64,000 bases of DNA from Prosthecobacter sp. Its GTDB lineage: Bacteria > Verrucomicrobiota > Verrucomicrobiia > Verrucomicrobiales > Verrucomicrobiaceae. The notes beneath the pieces are model-generated. The model was not told where the DNA came from. It did no database searches and saw nothing but the letters and a program-made list of their open reading frames with translations. The translations under genes were made by a program, and so were the position numbers. The stretch covers positions 57,354-121,353 of the forward strand of contig JAIPJY010000017.1 in NCBI GenBank assembly GCA_021733925.1, written 5' to 3'. This document shows, in pieces, positions 10,359 to 18,309 of the stretch (position 1 is the stretch's first letter; each line of letters begins with the position of its first letter).

Positions 10359-11696
10359 TCATTGGCTATTGTGGCCTAGCATTCCGCCAAGAGTTTTTGG
10401 TGTGACGATTTTCTTTTTGTCAGTGTAGATGGAACTCGTGATTCGGATATCGGAATGCCGGAGATAACGGCTAGCCTCATAAATACCATATTCATTTGCG
10501 ATGATGCTTCCTACTTCTTTGCGCAGAGTGTGGAGAGGCTTCAGGTAGTCCACCCCCTGCTCTCTTAGCCATTTGTTGATGCGCTCAAAAACGGCATTGC
10601 AGCGATAACAACGAGTCTTGCTCTCCGAGCGTGGGGGATTTGGGCTCTCGATGACAAATAGCGATTTTGGGTTCTGAGAACGATAGGCCTTGAACACCTC
10701 CGCGATATTCCTTTCGAGATCAATCTCGCCGGCGCTGTCTTCACTTTTGAGCTGGTGGTACTCTGTGTTCTCAATACGCAGCAACAAGTGGGTGAAATCA
10801 AACATCCGCCACATCAGGTGATCGATCTCCGACCTCCGAAGGCCACAGACAAGGGCGAGGATAAGGGCTTTGTAGGCCTCAGGCTCAGATTCTGAGAGTT
10901 CATCTTTGGCGCGTGCCATGATCGCGTGGGCATCTAGTTTGGACACATAGCGCATGGAGGGGGGCTTTTCCATGCTGACACCTTCGAAGGGGAGGGGGCG
11001 GGGAAGGGGGAGTTGCTGTTCGATGAACGGCAGAATCTTTTTGCCCAGGAGGGCCTTGGCATTTCGAATCAGCGAATTCACCGTGACAATTGTACGGCGC
11101 TTGGCCATCGGGTCATTTTCGGAATCGCGAAGGCGGCGGTTTTTCCAGGTCTGAACCTCTGCGGGTGACAGGCTGGATAATGGAACGGAGTCAACGCGCT
11201 CCCGCCACTCCTTTGTCCCGCCCTTGAAGGCATCAAATTTTTGTCCGGACTGGATTTTCATCACCTCGGAAACGATTCGACGAAATGCTTTCACATAGGC
11301 GTCCAGAGAGTGTTTTCGTGCGCTGGAGATGCTGCAGGCGGTCTTAATGAGATCACCCACAGTCGCCTGTTTGGGGGCCATGGTCTCGGCCTGCGTGCGG
11401 TTTTGCAAGAGGGCGGTGTCCCAGCCCGAAGAAATCACGGTACGGAAAATCTCAGCGGCTTTGGCGGCCGCCTTTTTTTGATTTGAGGTATCCAGCGCAA
11501 ATCTTGCCCGGTGGCCCTTGGCTGAGAACCGGCAGTAATAGTGAGGGCAACCCTTTTCCTTGAACAATCTGCCTGGCTTCAACCAGTAGCGGGAGTCTCC
11601 TTTGGAAAAGTTGCCCGAATTGGAATCTTCGGGCAGTTTTCGGGCAGTTATTTCCTTCACCGCTGATTCCGTTTGATCTTGGTTGATGTCGGTCAT
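10359..11696 (-). CDS. Tyrosine recombinase / phage-type integrase
   Basis: This is a 445-residue integrase. The N-terminal part has an arm-binding-like segment (GCPHYYCRFSAKGHRARFAL). The catalytic domain shows LVCGLRRSEIDHLMW with the first catalytic arginine, LHTLRKEVGS in place of the usual HxLR box, and LRHSDIRITSSIYTD with the conserved histidine and the nucleophilic tyrosine. The gene reads away from a tRNA-Tyr 3' fragment that begins about 90 bp upstream of its start, the classical arrangement of an integrase beside its attachment site. It probably integrated everything to its left, including the helicases. Confidence 0.92.
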   Translation of the reverse strand: MTDINQDQTESAVKEITARKLPEDSNSGNFSKGDSRYWLKPGRLFKEKGCPHYYCRFSAKGHRARFALDTSNQKKAAAKAAEIFRTVISSGWDTALLQNRTQAETMAPKQATVGDLIKTACSISSARKHSLDAYVKAFRRIVSEVMKIQSGQKFDAFKGGTKEWRERVDSVPLSSLSPAEVQTWKNRRLRDSENDPMAKRRTIVTVNSLIRNAKALLGKKILPFIEQQLPLPRPLPFEGVSMEKPPSMRYVSKLDAHAIMARAKDELSESEPEAYKALILALVCGLRRSEIDHLMWRMFDFTHLLLRIENTEYHQLKSEDSAGEIDLERNIAEVFKAYRSQNPKSLFVIESPNPPRSESKTRCYRCNAVFERINKWLREQGVDYLKPLHTLRKEVGSIIANEYGIYEASRYLRHSDIRITSSIYTDKKKIVTPKTLGGMLGHNSQ

Positions 11697-11787
11697 ACTC
11701 TACTTATAGCATTGAAATACAGCAGTTCAAGAGGCGATGGACCATATCAAACGGCATCATTTCATTTCATCCATTATCAGCTAAAAC

Positions 11788-11846
11788 GCAGACTGTAAAT
11801 CTGCTGGATTACGCCTACGCTGGTTCGAATCCAGCCCTGCCCACCA
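11788..11846 (+). tRNA. tRNA-Tyr 3' fragment (probable attachment site)
   Basis: Directly visible are the anticodon stem GCAGA/TCTGC enclosing loop CTGTAAA (anticodon GTA at 11795-11797), a long class II variable region, the T arm GCTGG-TTCGAAT-CCAGC at 11819-11835, the 3' acceptor strand CCTGCCC, discriminator A, and an encoded CCA. The matching 5' acceptor strand GGGCAGG and a D arm are absent upstream. The gene is therefore broken in its 5' half and is best read as the att copy left by tRNA-targeted integration. The intact tRNA-Tyr should lie at the other end of the element, beyond the left edge. Confidence 0.85.
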
Positions 11847-11873
11847 CCTTCATTCTGAGTGAGTTAAAGACCA

Positions 11874-11905
11874 AAGCCCCGCCCCAAAGGCGGGGCTTCT
11901 TTTTT
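11874..11905 (+). terminator. Rho-independent terminator after the tRNA fragment
   Basis: Perfect 10-bp stem AAGCCCCGCC / GGCGGGGCTT with a 5-base loop, followed by CTTTTTT. It lies 27 bp after the tRNA fragment and is presumably the original tRNA terminator. Confidence 0.85.
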
Positions 11906-12071
11906 GAGTGTACGTAAAATGTAGTCAATTTGGGAGCCCGACTTTCCAACTGCTGTCACACCGTCATGTAGGGGAGGCAACCCATTGCTTGAAATCTGCA
12001 ATTCCCCCCTCATCCGCGTTATAAAAACTTGAGCGACCGGGGCTTATCCTTGGCCGTCTCATCCACCCACC

Positions 12072-12284
12072 ATGCCACGGCGAACCCATTACTCGCCCTG
12101 CATCAACCGGGTCATCATCTGCGCTCTGTATCATGAAGGCCGGCGGCTGCGCCGTCCCATGACACGGCTGGTCAATGATCTCCTCACCTCCTGTCTGCGT
12201 GACACGGAGGGTTGGAGCATCGCTGCCAAGCAGTTGAGCGACCCGGCCCAGGGCACAGCACAGGAGGCTGGCACCACAAGCTAG
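12072..12284 (+). CDS. Small unknown protein
   Basis: This 70-residue protein starts MPRRTHYSPCINRVI and has a helical core (MTRLVNDLLTSCLRDTEGW). It is the first gene of a plus-strand run that continues with the recombination-type genes. The composition is plausible for a small DNA-binding protein, but I recognise no family. It is followed by a hairpin that may attenuate or end its transcript. Confidence 0.5.
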   Translation: MPRRTHYSPCINRVIICALYHEGRRLRRPMTRLVNDLLTSCLRDTEGWSIAAKQLSDPAQGTAQEAGTTS

Positions 12285-12321
12285 CCACACCACACCGCCA
12301 AGGCATTCCCGTCCACATCAT

Positions 12322-12353
12322 ACCCGGTCTCTCTCACGAGGGGCCGGGTGTTT
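12322..12353 (+). terminator. Possible terminator or attenuator hairpin
   Basis: ACCCGG pairs with CCGGGT across a loop of about 16 bases and is followed by GTTTTG. It lies between the small gene ending at 12284 and the RBS (AAGGAG) at about 12413 of the next gene. Confidence 0.45.
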
Positions 12354-12428
12354 TGTTGGCAGGCATTTCTCGTCGGTTTCTTGAAACACCACCCAAACCA
12401 CACCCACCCTCCAAGGAGACACATCATC

Positions 12429-12983
12429 ATGGCTATCAAACTCAGCGCCAACTACAGCAAAAAACTCGGGCTGCCCCAGTACAGCAGCCACAGCTTCAGC
12501 GCCTCGGTCGAAGTCGAACTCACCGACATCACTCAGGTCGAAGCCGAAGTGCAGAAGCTTTACCAGCTCTTGCAGCACTCCGTCGATCAGGAAATCCAGC
12601 ATGCCGGGTTCATCCCTGGCTCGAATGACAGCAACAACGGCCGCGCGCAACCGCTGCCCAACGGCAACGGACGCAGCTACCCGGTCCAACAGAACGGTCG
12701 CTCCAGCAATGGATCCAACGGTCATCCGCAGCCCCGACCCGCTGGGGATGCCTGGAACTGCACCGACGGTCAGCGCGGGTTCATCCTGCGCATCGTCAGT
12801 GACAACAAGATCGAGAAGTCGGAGGTCGAGGATCTGTCCCAGCAGCTCTTTGGCATCGGCGTGAAGCAGCTCAACAAGATGCAGGCTTCCCAGCTCATCG
12901 ACGATCTGCTGGTCAAGGTCGGCAAACCCGCCACACGCCAGACCCGCTGGCAGCCACCACCCACCCAAGCCCAGGCCGCATGA
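12429..12983 (+). CDS. Putative recombination accessory protein
   Basis: This 184-residue protein starts at ATG 12429 after a good RBS (AAGGAGAC about 10 bp upstream). The N-terminal part (about 1-60) is beta then helical (SFSASVEVELTDITQVEAEV). The middle (about 65-110) is Asn/Gly/Pro-rich linker. The C-terminus has the small helical module common at the end of phage recombination and ssDNA-associated proteins (GQRGFILRIVSDNK, then KQLNKMQASQLIDDLL). It overlaps the nuclease gene by ATGA, so the two are translationally coupled. A helper or annealing role with the nuclease is inference. Confidence 0.7.
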   Translation: MAIKLSANYSKKLGLPQYSSHSFSASVEVELTDITQVEAEVQKLYQLLQHSVDQEIQHAGFIPGSNDSNNGRAQPLPNGNGRSYPVQQNGRSSNGSNGHPQPRPAGDAWNCTDGQRGFILRIVSDNKIEKSEVEDLSQQLFGIGVKQLNKMQASQLIDDLLVKVGKPATRQTRWQPPPTQAQAA

Positions 12984-13798
12984 ACACCGTCGCTGAAACG
13001 CCCCCACCCCCGGAGCGCAGCGAGCAGGACCTCATCCGCGCATTGCAGGACACCGTGTCAGCTTCCCGGCTGTCGCTGTTCCTGCAATGCCGGCTGAAGT
13101 TTTACTTCCGCTACGTGCTCAAACTGCAGAAGCCCAAAACGGCCTCGCTCCATCTTGGCAGCGCGGTACATGCCGTCCTGAAGGCATGGAACAAGGCACG
13201 CTGGCTGCAGCAGCCGCTCTCGCTCAAGGAAGTTCACGAGAACTACCTGCAAGCCTGGGCGGACACCTCCGAAGGTTCCGTCAACTGGGAGCCCGGTGAA
13301 GAAGAGGAAGACAAGACCACAGGGTGGCGGCTGTGCGACACCTACATCCGGCAGAGCGCCTCCATGGCGCTCACCAAGCCCGATGCGGTGGAGGTGTCCA
13401 TTGAGGCTGATCTTGCCCGTCATGGTCTGCCACGTTTGATCGGCATCCTCGATCTGGTCCAGCAAGGCAGCATCATCGACTACAAGACCAGCTCCTCGAC
13501 ACCCAACCCCAGCACGGTCGGCCATCTCCATGAGATCCAGACCAGCAGCTACGCCATCCTGTACCGCTACAACACGGACCAGCAGGAAACCGGCATCCAG
13601 CTGCATCACTTGGTCAAACTCAAGAACCCCAAGGTCTGCATCACTGACCTGCCGCCCATGAGCAAGCCTCAGCAGACCCGGCTGTTCCGGCAAATGGAAG
13701 CCTACCTCGAAGGCTTGCTGCGCCCTGACTTCATTCCTTCGCCTGGGATGCACTGCTCAAGCTGCGAGTTCATTCACGAATGCCGCCTATGGCATTAA
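12980..13798 (+). CDS. PD-(D/E)XK nuclease, RecB/Cas4-like
   Basis: This 272-residue nuclease has SASRLSLFLQCRLKFYFRY at about 18-36, LHLGSAVHAVLKAWN at about 57-71, the catalytic GILDLVQ...IIDYKT core at about 160-175, an HEIQTSSYAILY helix with the QxxxY signature, and a C-terminal CSSCEFIHEC. The first cysteine (LQC) plus these three could bind an iron-sulphur cluster, as in AddB and Cas4. The expected activity is DNA exonuclease. There are no Cas genes or repeats nearby, so it is not a CRISPR adaptation gene. The coupled upstream gene suggests a phage-like recombination pair. Confidence 0.88.
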   Translation: MNTVAETPPPPERSEQDLIRALQDTVSASRLSLFLQCRLKFYFRYVLKLQKPKTASLHLGSAVHAVLKAWNKARWLQQPLSLKEVHENYLQAWADTSEGSVNWEPGEEEEDKTTGWRLCDTYIRQSASMALTKPDAVEVSIEADLARHGLPRLIGILDLVQQGSIIDYKTSSSTPNPSTVGHLHEIQTSSYAILYRYNTDQQETGIQLHHLVKLKNPKVCITDLPPMSKPQQTRLFRQMEAYLEGLLRPDFIPSPGMHCSSCEFIHECRLWH

Positions 13799-13810
13799 CC
13801 CCGATGCAGG

Positions 13811-13832
13811 CCGGTGCTCACCTGAGCACCGG
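13811..13832 (+). repeat. Perfect inverted repeat downstream of the nuclease
   Basis: CCGGTGCTCA and TGAGCACCGG are separated by two bases. There is no T-run, so it may be a processing or weak termination hairpin between the nuclease and the membrane-protein genes. Confidence 0.6.
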
Positions 13833-13856
13833 TCTGCTCATCACCCCATCCAACTT

Positions 13857-14237
13857 ATGAAACATCTCATCCTCCTTGCCTGCTTGTTGTTCGCGGTTCC
13901 ACCGCTGCATGCAGGCTGGTTCTTCAAAGATCCACCACCCCCACCGCCGGACCTCGGTCCGGAATACCGCTCGAAGATCTCCAAACTCGAAGAGCAAATG
14001 TCGGAACAGCACGTCATTGCCGACCGCTGGAAGATTGCCACCGGCAGTCTCGCGCTCGGAGCCCTGCTGTTGTTTGTCATCGGAACCGCCCTCGGGGCCA
14101 AAACACGCCAACATTATGATGGAACAACCCGAATGGGACGAACAGTCCCCCCCACCACCCCGCCAGCTCCCAACGGTGCCCGCCACAACATGGGCGAAGC
14201 AGGTCCACCAGATCGTCATCCGACGATGGCAGCCTGA
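13857..14237 (+). CDS. Small membrane protein with signal peptide
   Basis: This 126-residue protein has a signal sequence (MKHLILLACLLFAVPPLHAG), a proline run, a short coiled-coil stretch (YRSKISKLEEQMSEQHV) and a transmembrane segment at about 61-81. The tail is Pro/Gly-rich. The next gene starts inside its 3' end, so the two overlap by about 120 bp in different frames. Function is unknown; the position suggests a membrane partner of the mobile module. Confidence 0.6.
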   Translation: MKHLILLACLLFAVPPLHAGWFFKDPPPPPPDLGPEYRSKISKLEEQMSEQHVIADRWKIATGSLALGALLLFVIGTALGAKTRQHYDGTTRMGRTVPPTTPPAPNGARHNMGEAGPPDRHPTMAA

Positions 14238-14622
14238 ACCGCTGAGCGAACCGGTCGTTGACCACGACCTTCCCCACCTGAGCGCCATTGAGCGCTCGGC
14301 CGAGGTCCTCAGCTTCACCTGCCGCCGATTTGAATACTGGATCTCCCCGCAGGGCGTCCTGCGGGAGTGGTTCAAGTTCAACCTGCGTCTCGCTCTCGGA
14401 CTTGCCGTGCCCGCCGTCCTGGTGGCTCCGCTGGTCACGCTGGCCTTGAAGCAGTTCAACGAATGGATCGACCTCATCACCCGGACCACCTCTAACCTGG
14501 TGCTCGTCCCGCTCTCGGCCCTGCTGGTCATCGGCCTCATCTGCGGGCTGATTTCCATCGGGAAATCGATCCTCACGATGCGCATGCGTCAGCAGCAACG
14601 CCGTGATCCGTACAACTACTGA
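14116..14622 (+). CDS. Small membrane protein, two transmembrane helices
   Basis: This 168-residue protein starts at ATG 14116 or 14119 (EQPEWDEQSPPPPRQLP). It has two hydrophobic helices, about residues 95-115 and 133-152, the second ending GLICGLISIGKSIL, and a basic C-terminus. It overlaps the previous gene in another frame, as in compact phage or plasmid modules. No family is recognised. Confidence 0.6.
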   Translation: MMEQPEWDEQSPPPPRQLPTVPATTWAKQVHQIVIRRWQPEPLSEPVVDHDLPHLSAIERSAEVLSFTCRRFEYWISPQGVLREWFKFNLRLALGLAVPAVLVAPLVTLALKQFNEWIDLITRTTSNLVLVPLSALLVIGLICGLISIGKSILTMRMRQQQRRDPYNY

Positions 14623-14655
14623 CACGGCACGCACCCAACCACCCATACAAACCCA

Positions 14656-14690
14656 GAGCCGGATGATCGCAGGATCGTCCGGCTCTTTTC
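14656..14690 (+). terminator. Rho-independent terminator
   Basis: A 12-bp stem AGCCGGATGATC / GATCGTCCGGCT with one G-T wobble and a 4-base loop is followed by CTTTTC. It ends the 12.4-14.6 kb gene run just before the WGR gene. Confidence 0.8.
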
Positions 14691-14713
14691 ATTCCAAGAA
14701 AGGAACACAACTC

Positions 14714-16000
14714 ATGGAAAGCATCACCCTGTACTTTCGCTCAGGTCCATCCGACAAAGTGTACCAGGCCAGCATCCACCCCAAGGACGCCGGGTATCTC
14801 GTACACTTCGCCTATGGCCGGCGCGGCACCACTCTCAGCACCGGCAGCAAAACACAGACACCGGTCGATTACCCGATTGCCAAAGACATCTACGACAGAC
14901 TTGTCCGCGAAAAGCTCGCGAAGGGCTACACGCCCGGAACCGACGCGGGCACCACCACGCCACCGGACTCTCCCGGCCAGCACAGCGGCATCCAGTGCCA
15001 GCTTCTCAATTCCATCAACGAACAGCAGCTCGACCAGTTCCTCCTCAATCCCGACTACTGGATGCAGGAGAAGCTCGATGGCCGCCGCCTGATCATCCGA
15101 AAAGACGGCGACCAGATCACCGGCATCAACCGCCTGGGGTTTTCCACTGCGGTTCCCGAGACGATTGCCCGCAGTGCCGCGAAATACCCGCGCAGCTTCC
15201 TGCTCGACGGTGAAGCGGTCGGAGACACCTTCCATGCCTTCGATCTGCTCACCATTGGACCGGAGGACATGCGTCCTCTGGCATTCTCGGTGCGCTACCT
15301 GCGGCTGCGCGACATGCTCAACGCCTTTGATCATCCCCATATCCGGGAGGTGAGAGTGTTCTTTCCACCTCAATCGGCTGGCTACCTTCACGGAGCACGC
15401 CAGACCAAGGCCGGCGATACGGCTGCGAAAATTCAGAAGGCCATCGCGCAGAGTTTGAAGCTGTACGTGTCAGTCGGTGTGGGCACGAACAAGCTCGTGT
15501 CGCAGATCGCCAGCAAGCTGCGCAAGCCGCATTGCTTCATCGAGGTGGCTCCAGGATTTGAACAGGGCTTTCTCTGGCCGCTGGAAAACAAGTGGCTGCC
15601 GCAGGTCAGCCCGCAGCTCGCGGCTAGGCTCAACACCGCCGGGCTGCGCATGGCCGAGCACGCGGGTGAGGTCTTCTGCGCTACGCTGCCATCTGGCAAA
15701 ATCTGGGCTGCCCGGCATGGCCGGCTGGTCTCGTGGGATCACTCGCTGCCCTCCGGCTGGCATCACATCGCCGCTGTGAAGACCGCAGGCCGTCTCACCC
15801 TGCATGTGGATGGCAAACCAGTCTCCGAGAGCAGTGGTTTCGATGCTGCCGCGTGGAATCTCGACTCCGCCGCACCCTTGCGTCTCGGCACCGGCATGAA
15901 CGGCCCCTTCAACGGCCAGCTCGCCGATGTGCAAATACACCGCCGCGCCCTCTCCGCCAGCGAGATCGAACAACTGGCCTCGAAACCACCGGAGAAGTGA
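14714..16000 (+). CDS. Mosaic protein: WGR domain, DNA ligase fragment, DinB fragment, LamG
   Basis: ATG 14714 follows AAAGGAACAC, a good RBS. The 428-residue product contains a WGR domain (1-75, FAYGRRGTT), then an ATP-dependent DNA ligase adenylation segment (113-214) with motif I MQEKLDGRRLIIR (lysine 120) and LDGEAVG at about 165-170. It continues into a Y-family polymerase (DinB) palm/thumb piece at about 235-313 (LYVSVGVGTNKLVSQIASK) and ends in a LamG/concanavalin fold at about 315-428 (GWHHIAAVKTAGRLTLHVDG). The ligase lacks its later motifs and OB fold; the polymerase lacks its N-terminal catalytic acidic residues and its C-terminal domain. The WGR-ligase combination is known; the rest looks like a fusion of remnants kept in frame, and activity is doubtful. 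Confidence 0.8.
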   Translation: MESITLYFRSGPSDKVYQASIHPKDAGYLVHFAYGRRGTTLSTGSKTQTPVDYPIAKDIYDRLVREKLAKGYTPGTDAGTTTPPDSPGQHSGIQCQLLNSINEQQLDQFLLNPDYWMQEKLDGRRLIIRKDGDQITGINRLGFSTAVPETIARSAAKYPRSFLLDGEAVGDTFHAFDLLTIGPEDMRPLAFSVRYLRLRDMLNAFDHPHIREVRVFFPPQSAGYLHGARQTKAGDTAAKIQKAIAQSLKLYVSVGVGTNKLVSQIASKLRKPHCFIEVAPGFEQGFLWPLENKWLPQVSPQLAARLNTAGLRMAEHAGEVFCATLPSGKIWAARHGRLVSWDHSLPSGWHHIAAVKTAGRLTLHVDGKPVSESSGFDAAAWNLDSAAPLRLGTGMNGPFNGQLADVQIHRRALSASEIEQLASKPPEK

Positions 16001-16218
16001 GCACTCAGGTTGAAGAGGTTCATCACTGCACCTCATCATTCATCCGCTCGGTTACCACCTCACCGACTGAGATTCACTGATTCCAATACTCCACAACTCC
16101 ATCACTCCCGAAGCAGAGATTCTCAAATCATTGTGATGCAAGGCATAACAAGACAGGCGCAATCAGGCGCATCAAAGGCGCTAGACGCGGGCAAAGCCGA
16201 TCCGCTAGCCTGCGCATC

Positions 16219-16719
16219 ATGAGCAGCTTTCGTCTTCGGCCCCGTTTTTCGCATACGATCGATTTGGGAGTCGAGGCGGCACAAGAGCGAATCGTGAACA
16301 GTGCACGGGAGGAAGCAGACCGTTGTGAGGTGAAAAGTTTTCCGGGCTATGTGAGCCTGCATGTGGTGGAAAAGGACACTCAATACTGGTCACCACGTCT
16401 CAGCCTGAGCCTGGAGCCCGAAGGCGAAGGGAAAACACGTGTGGATGGAACCTATGGCCCGAGTACGAACGTATGGGCGGCCTTTTTGTATGGATACATG
16501 CTGGTGGGCTCGGTCGGTGCGTTTTCTGGAGTGCTGGGGGGCTGCCAGTTCTGGCTGGGCATGCAGACGTGGGGGCTGTGGATTGTCACCCTCATGCTTC
16601 TGATCGCGGTGGGGATGTACCTCACGGCTCAGTTTGGCCAGAAGATCGGAGCACAGCAGACTTTCATGCTACACCAGATTTATGAGGAGGCAGTGGGACA
16701 GAGCGTAGAAATCGGGTGA
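16219..16719 (+). CDS. Unknown protein with two transmembrane helices
   Basis: This 166-residue protein has a soluble N-terminal half of about 90 residues (predicted alpha/beta; FPGYVSLHVVEKDTQYWSP) followed by two membrane helices, at about 91-112 and 118-138. It may be a START/SRPBCC-like domain linked to membrane helices, but that is a guess. It stands alone between the mosaic gene and the first DUF1501 gene. Confidence 0.6.
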   Translation: MSSFRLRPRFSHTIDLGVEAAQERIVNSAREEADRCEVKSFPGYVSLHVVEKDTQYWSPRLSLSLEPEGEGKTRVDGTYGPSTNVWAAFLYGYMLVGSVGAFSGVLGGCQFWLGMQTWGLWIVTLMLLIAVGMYLTAQFGQKIGAQQTFMLHQIYEEAVGQSVEIG

Positions 16720-16819
16720 TGCGGATGCCGAAAGAATCGGACCAAAGGTGAAGTGTCCATCCTGCTTGCTTGAATAACCGGCAATTCTACCGATCTCACA
16801 ACTCAAACCAAATCCATCG

Positions 16820-16891
16820 ATGAAAACTCTGATCACTGTCGCCTTGCTCTCCCTCTCCTCTGCGGCTCCTATTCTTTTTGTTAAGCGATGA
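16820..16891 (+). pseudogene. Orphan signal-peptide remnant
   Basis: The short frame MKTLITVALLSLSSAAPIL ends at a stop four residues later (VKR) and overlaps the 3' end of the minus-strand DUF1501 gene. It looks like the first codons of a lost secreted protein whose body was deleted. It is short, so this reading is tentative. Confidence 0.3.
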
Positions 16892-18287
16892 TCTCGCGCA
16901 CCACTTCGCCGGAGACGTCGGTGAGGCGGTAGTCGCGGCCGAGTTTGCGCCAGGTGAGGTGTTCGTGATCGAGGCCGAGGAGGTGCAGGATGGTGGCGTG
17001 GAGATCGTGGAGATGGACTCGGCCGGCGACGGGGCGGTAGCCGAATTCGTCGGTCTCGCCGTGCATGAAGCCGGCTTTGCCGCCGCCGCCGGCCATCCAG
17101 GTGCAGAAGCTGTCTGGCTGGTGCTCGCGGCCGTGTTTTTCGATGGGGGAGGTGCCGCTGAGGTCCTGGCTCCAGGGGGTGCGGCCAAACTCGCCACTCC
17201 AGACGACGAGGGTCTCATCGAGCAGGCCGCGTGATTGCAGATCGCGGATCAATCCGGCGCAGGGTTGATCGGCGGCGGCGCAGGATTTGGGGAGATTTCC
17301 GCGGATGTCGCCGTGGTGATCCCAGCCGTCCATGGTCACCTGCACGAAGCGGACGCCCGCCTCGCTGAGACGGCGGGCGAGCAGGCAGGCGCGGCCGTTT
17401 TTGTCCGTGGCCTTGCCACCGATGCCGTAGAGTTTTTTGGTGGCCTCGGTCTCTTTGGAGAGGTCCACGAGGCCGGGGGCGGCGGTCTGCATGCGGAAGG
17501 CGGTTTCGAGGCTTTGGACCATGCCTTCAAGGCGGACATCGGCGGCATCGTGCTCGATGAGGCGGCGGTTCATGCGCTGGATGAAATCAAAGCGGCGGCG
17601 CTGGGTGGCGCTGTCCGTGGTGGCATCCGTGAGGAAGTCTATGGCGGGATCGGTAACCTTGGCAGGAAGGACGACGGGGGTGCCCTGATGCGCGGCGGGG
17701 AGGAAGGAGGAGCCGTAGAGCCGGGTCTCGATGCCGGGATGGATGGTGAGGAAGCCGGGCAGGTTTTGATTCTCGGTGCCGAGGCCGTAGCTGATCCATG
17801 AGCCCATGGAGGGCCGGGCCTCAGCGGTGACGCCGGTGTGGAACTGGAGCGCGGCGGGGCCGTGCTGGTTGTTATCCGCCTGCACGGCGCGCAGCAGGCA
17901 TAGCTCATCCGCGATGGCGGCGGTGTGCGGCAGGAGATCGGAAATGGTGACGCCTGATTGCCCACGCGGGCGCACGGGGATCTCCGTGCCGAGCGCGAGG
18001 AGCTTGGCGGTGCTGACGTGTTTGTCCTTCTCAGGCAAAGGCGCGGCGACGCTGTGGCCGTGGTTTTTCTGAATGAGCGGCTTGGGATCGAAGAGATCCA
18101 TCTGCGAGGGACCGCCGGCCATGTAGAGAAAGATGACACGCTTGGCCCTGGCTTGTAGCCGGGGTGGATGCGGGGCGAGCGGATTCGCGGCTCCCTGCGC
18201 CAGCCCATGCAGTGCCATGGCGCCGAATCCGGCGCTGGTGCGCTGCAACCAGGCGCGGCGGGAAAGGGATGAAAAGGGGGCGGTCAT
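16881..18287 (-). CDS. DUF1501 family protein, Tat-exported (copy 1)
   Basis: This 468-residue protein has a twin-arginine signal (SRRAWLQRTSAGFGAMAL) and the DUF1501 core: YMAGGPSQMDLFDPKP at about 54-69, VWSGEFGRTPW at about 365, then WMAGGGGKAGFMHGETDEFG. The family has an alkaline-phosphatase/sulfatase-like fold; its enzymatic role is not established. Its start lies 22 bp after the stop of the upstream cytochrome gene, and this cytochrome-DUF1501 order recurs four times in the window. The pair probably acts together in the periplasm. Confidence 0.93.
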   Translation of the reverse strand: MTAPFSSLSRRAWLQRTSAGFGAMALHGLAQGAANPLAPHPPRLQARAKRVIFLYMAGGPSQMDLFDPKPLIQKNHGHSVAAPLPEKDKHVSTAKLLALGTEIPVRPRGQSGVTISDLLPHTAAIADELCLLRAVQADNNQHGPAALQFHTGVTAEARPSMGSWISYGLGTENQNLPGFLTIHPGIETRLYGSSFLPAAHQGTPVVLPAKVTDPAIDFLTDATTDSATQRRRFDFIQRMNRRLIEHDAADVRLEGMVQSLETAFRMQTAAPGLVDLSKETEATKKLYGIGGKATDKNGRACLLARRLSEAGVRFVQVTMDGWDHHGDIRGNLPKSCAAADQPCAGLIRDLQSRGLLDETLVVWSGEFGRTPWSQDLSGTSPIEKHGREHQPDSFCTWMAGGGGKAGFMHGETDEFGYRPVAGRVHLHDLHATILHLLGLDHEHLTWRKLGRDYRLTDVSGEVVREIIA

Positions 18288-18309
18288 GGCGGATTCAAAT
18301 CAACTGAAC

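Noticed and set aside
11720-11846. A complete tRNA-Tyr gene
   Set aside because: No GGGCAGG acceptor strand or D arm upstream of the anticodon stem; only the 3' half is present.
12318-13007. 229-residue minus-strand frame
   Set aside because: Antisense to the recombination accessory gene, which has a strong RBS and couples to the nuclease gene.
12980-13798. Cas4 in a CRISPR locus
   Set aside because: No repeat-spacer array and no other cas gene anywhere in the window.
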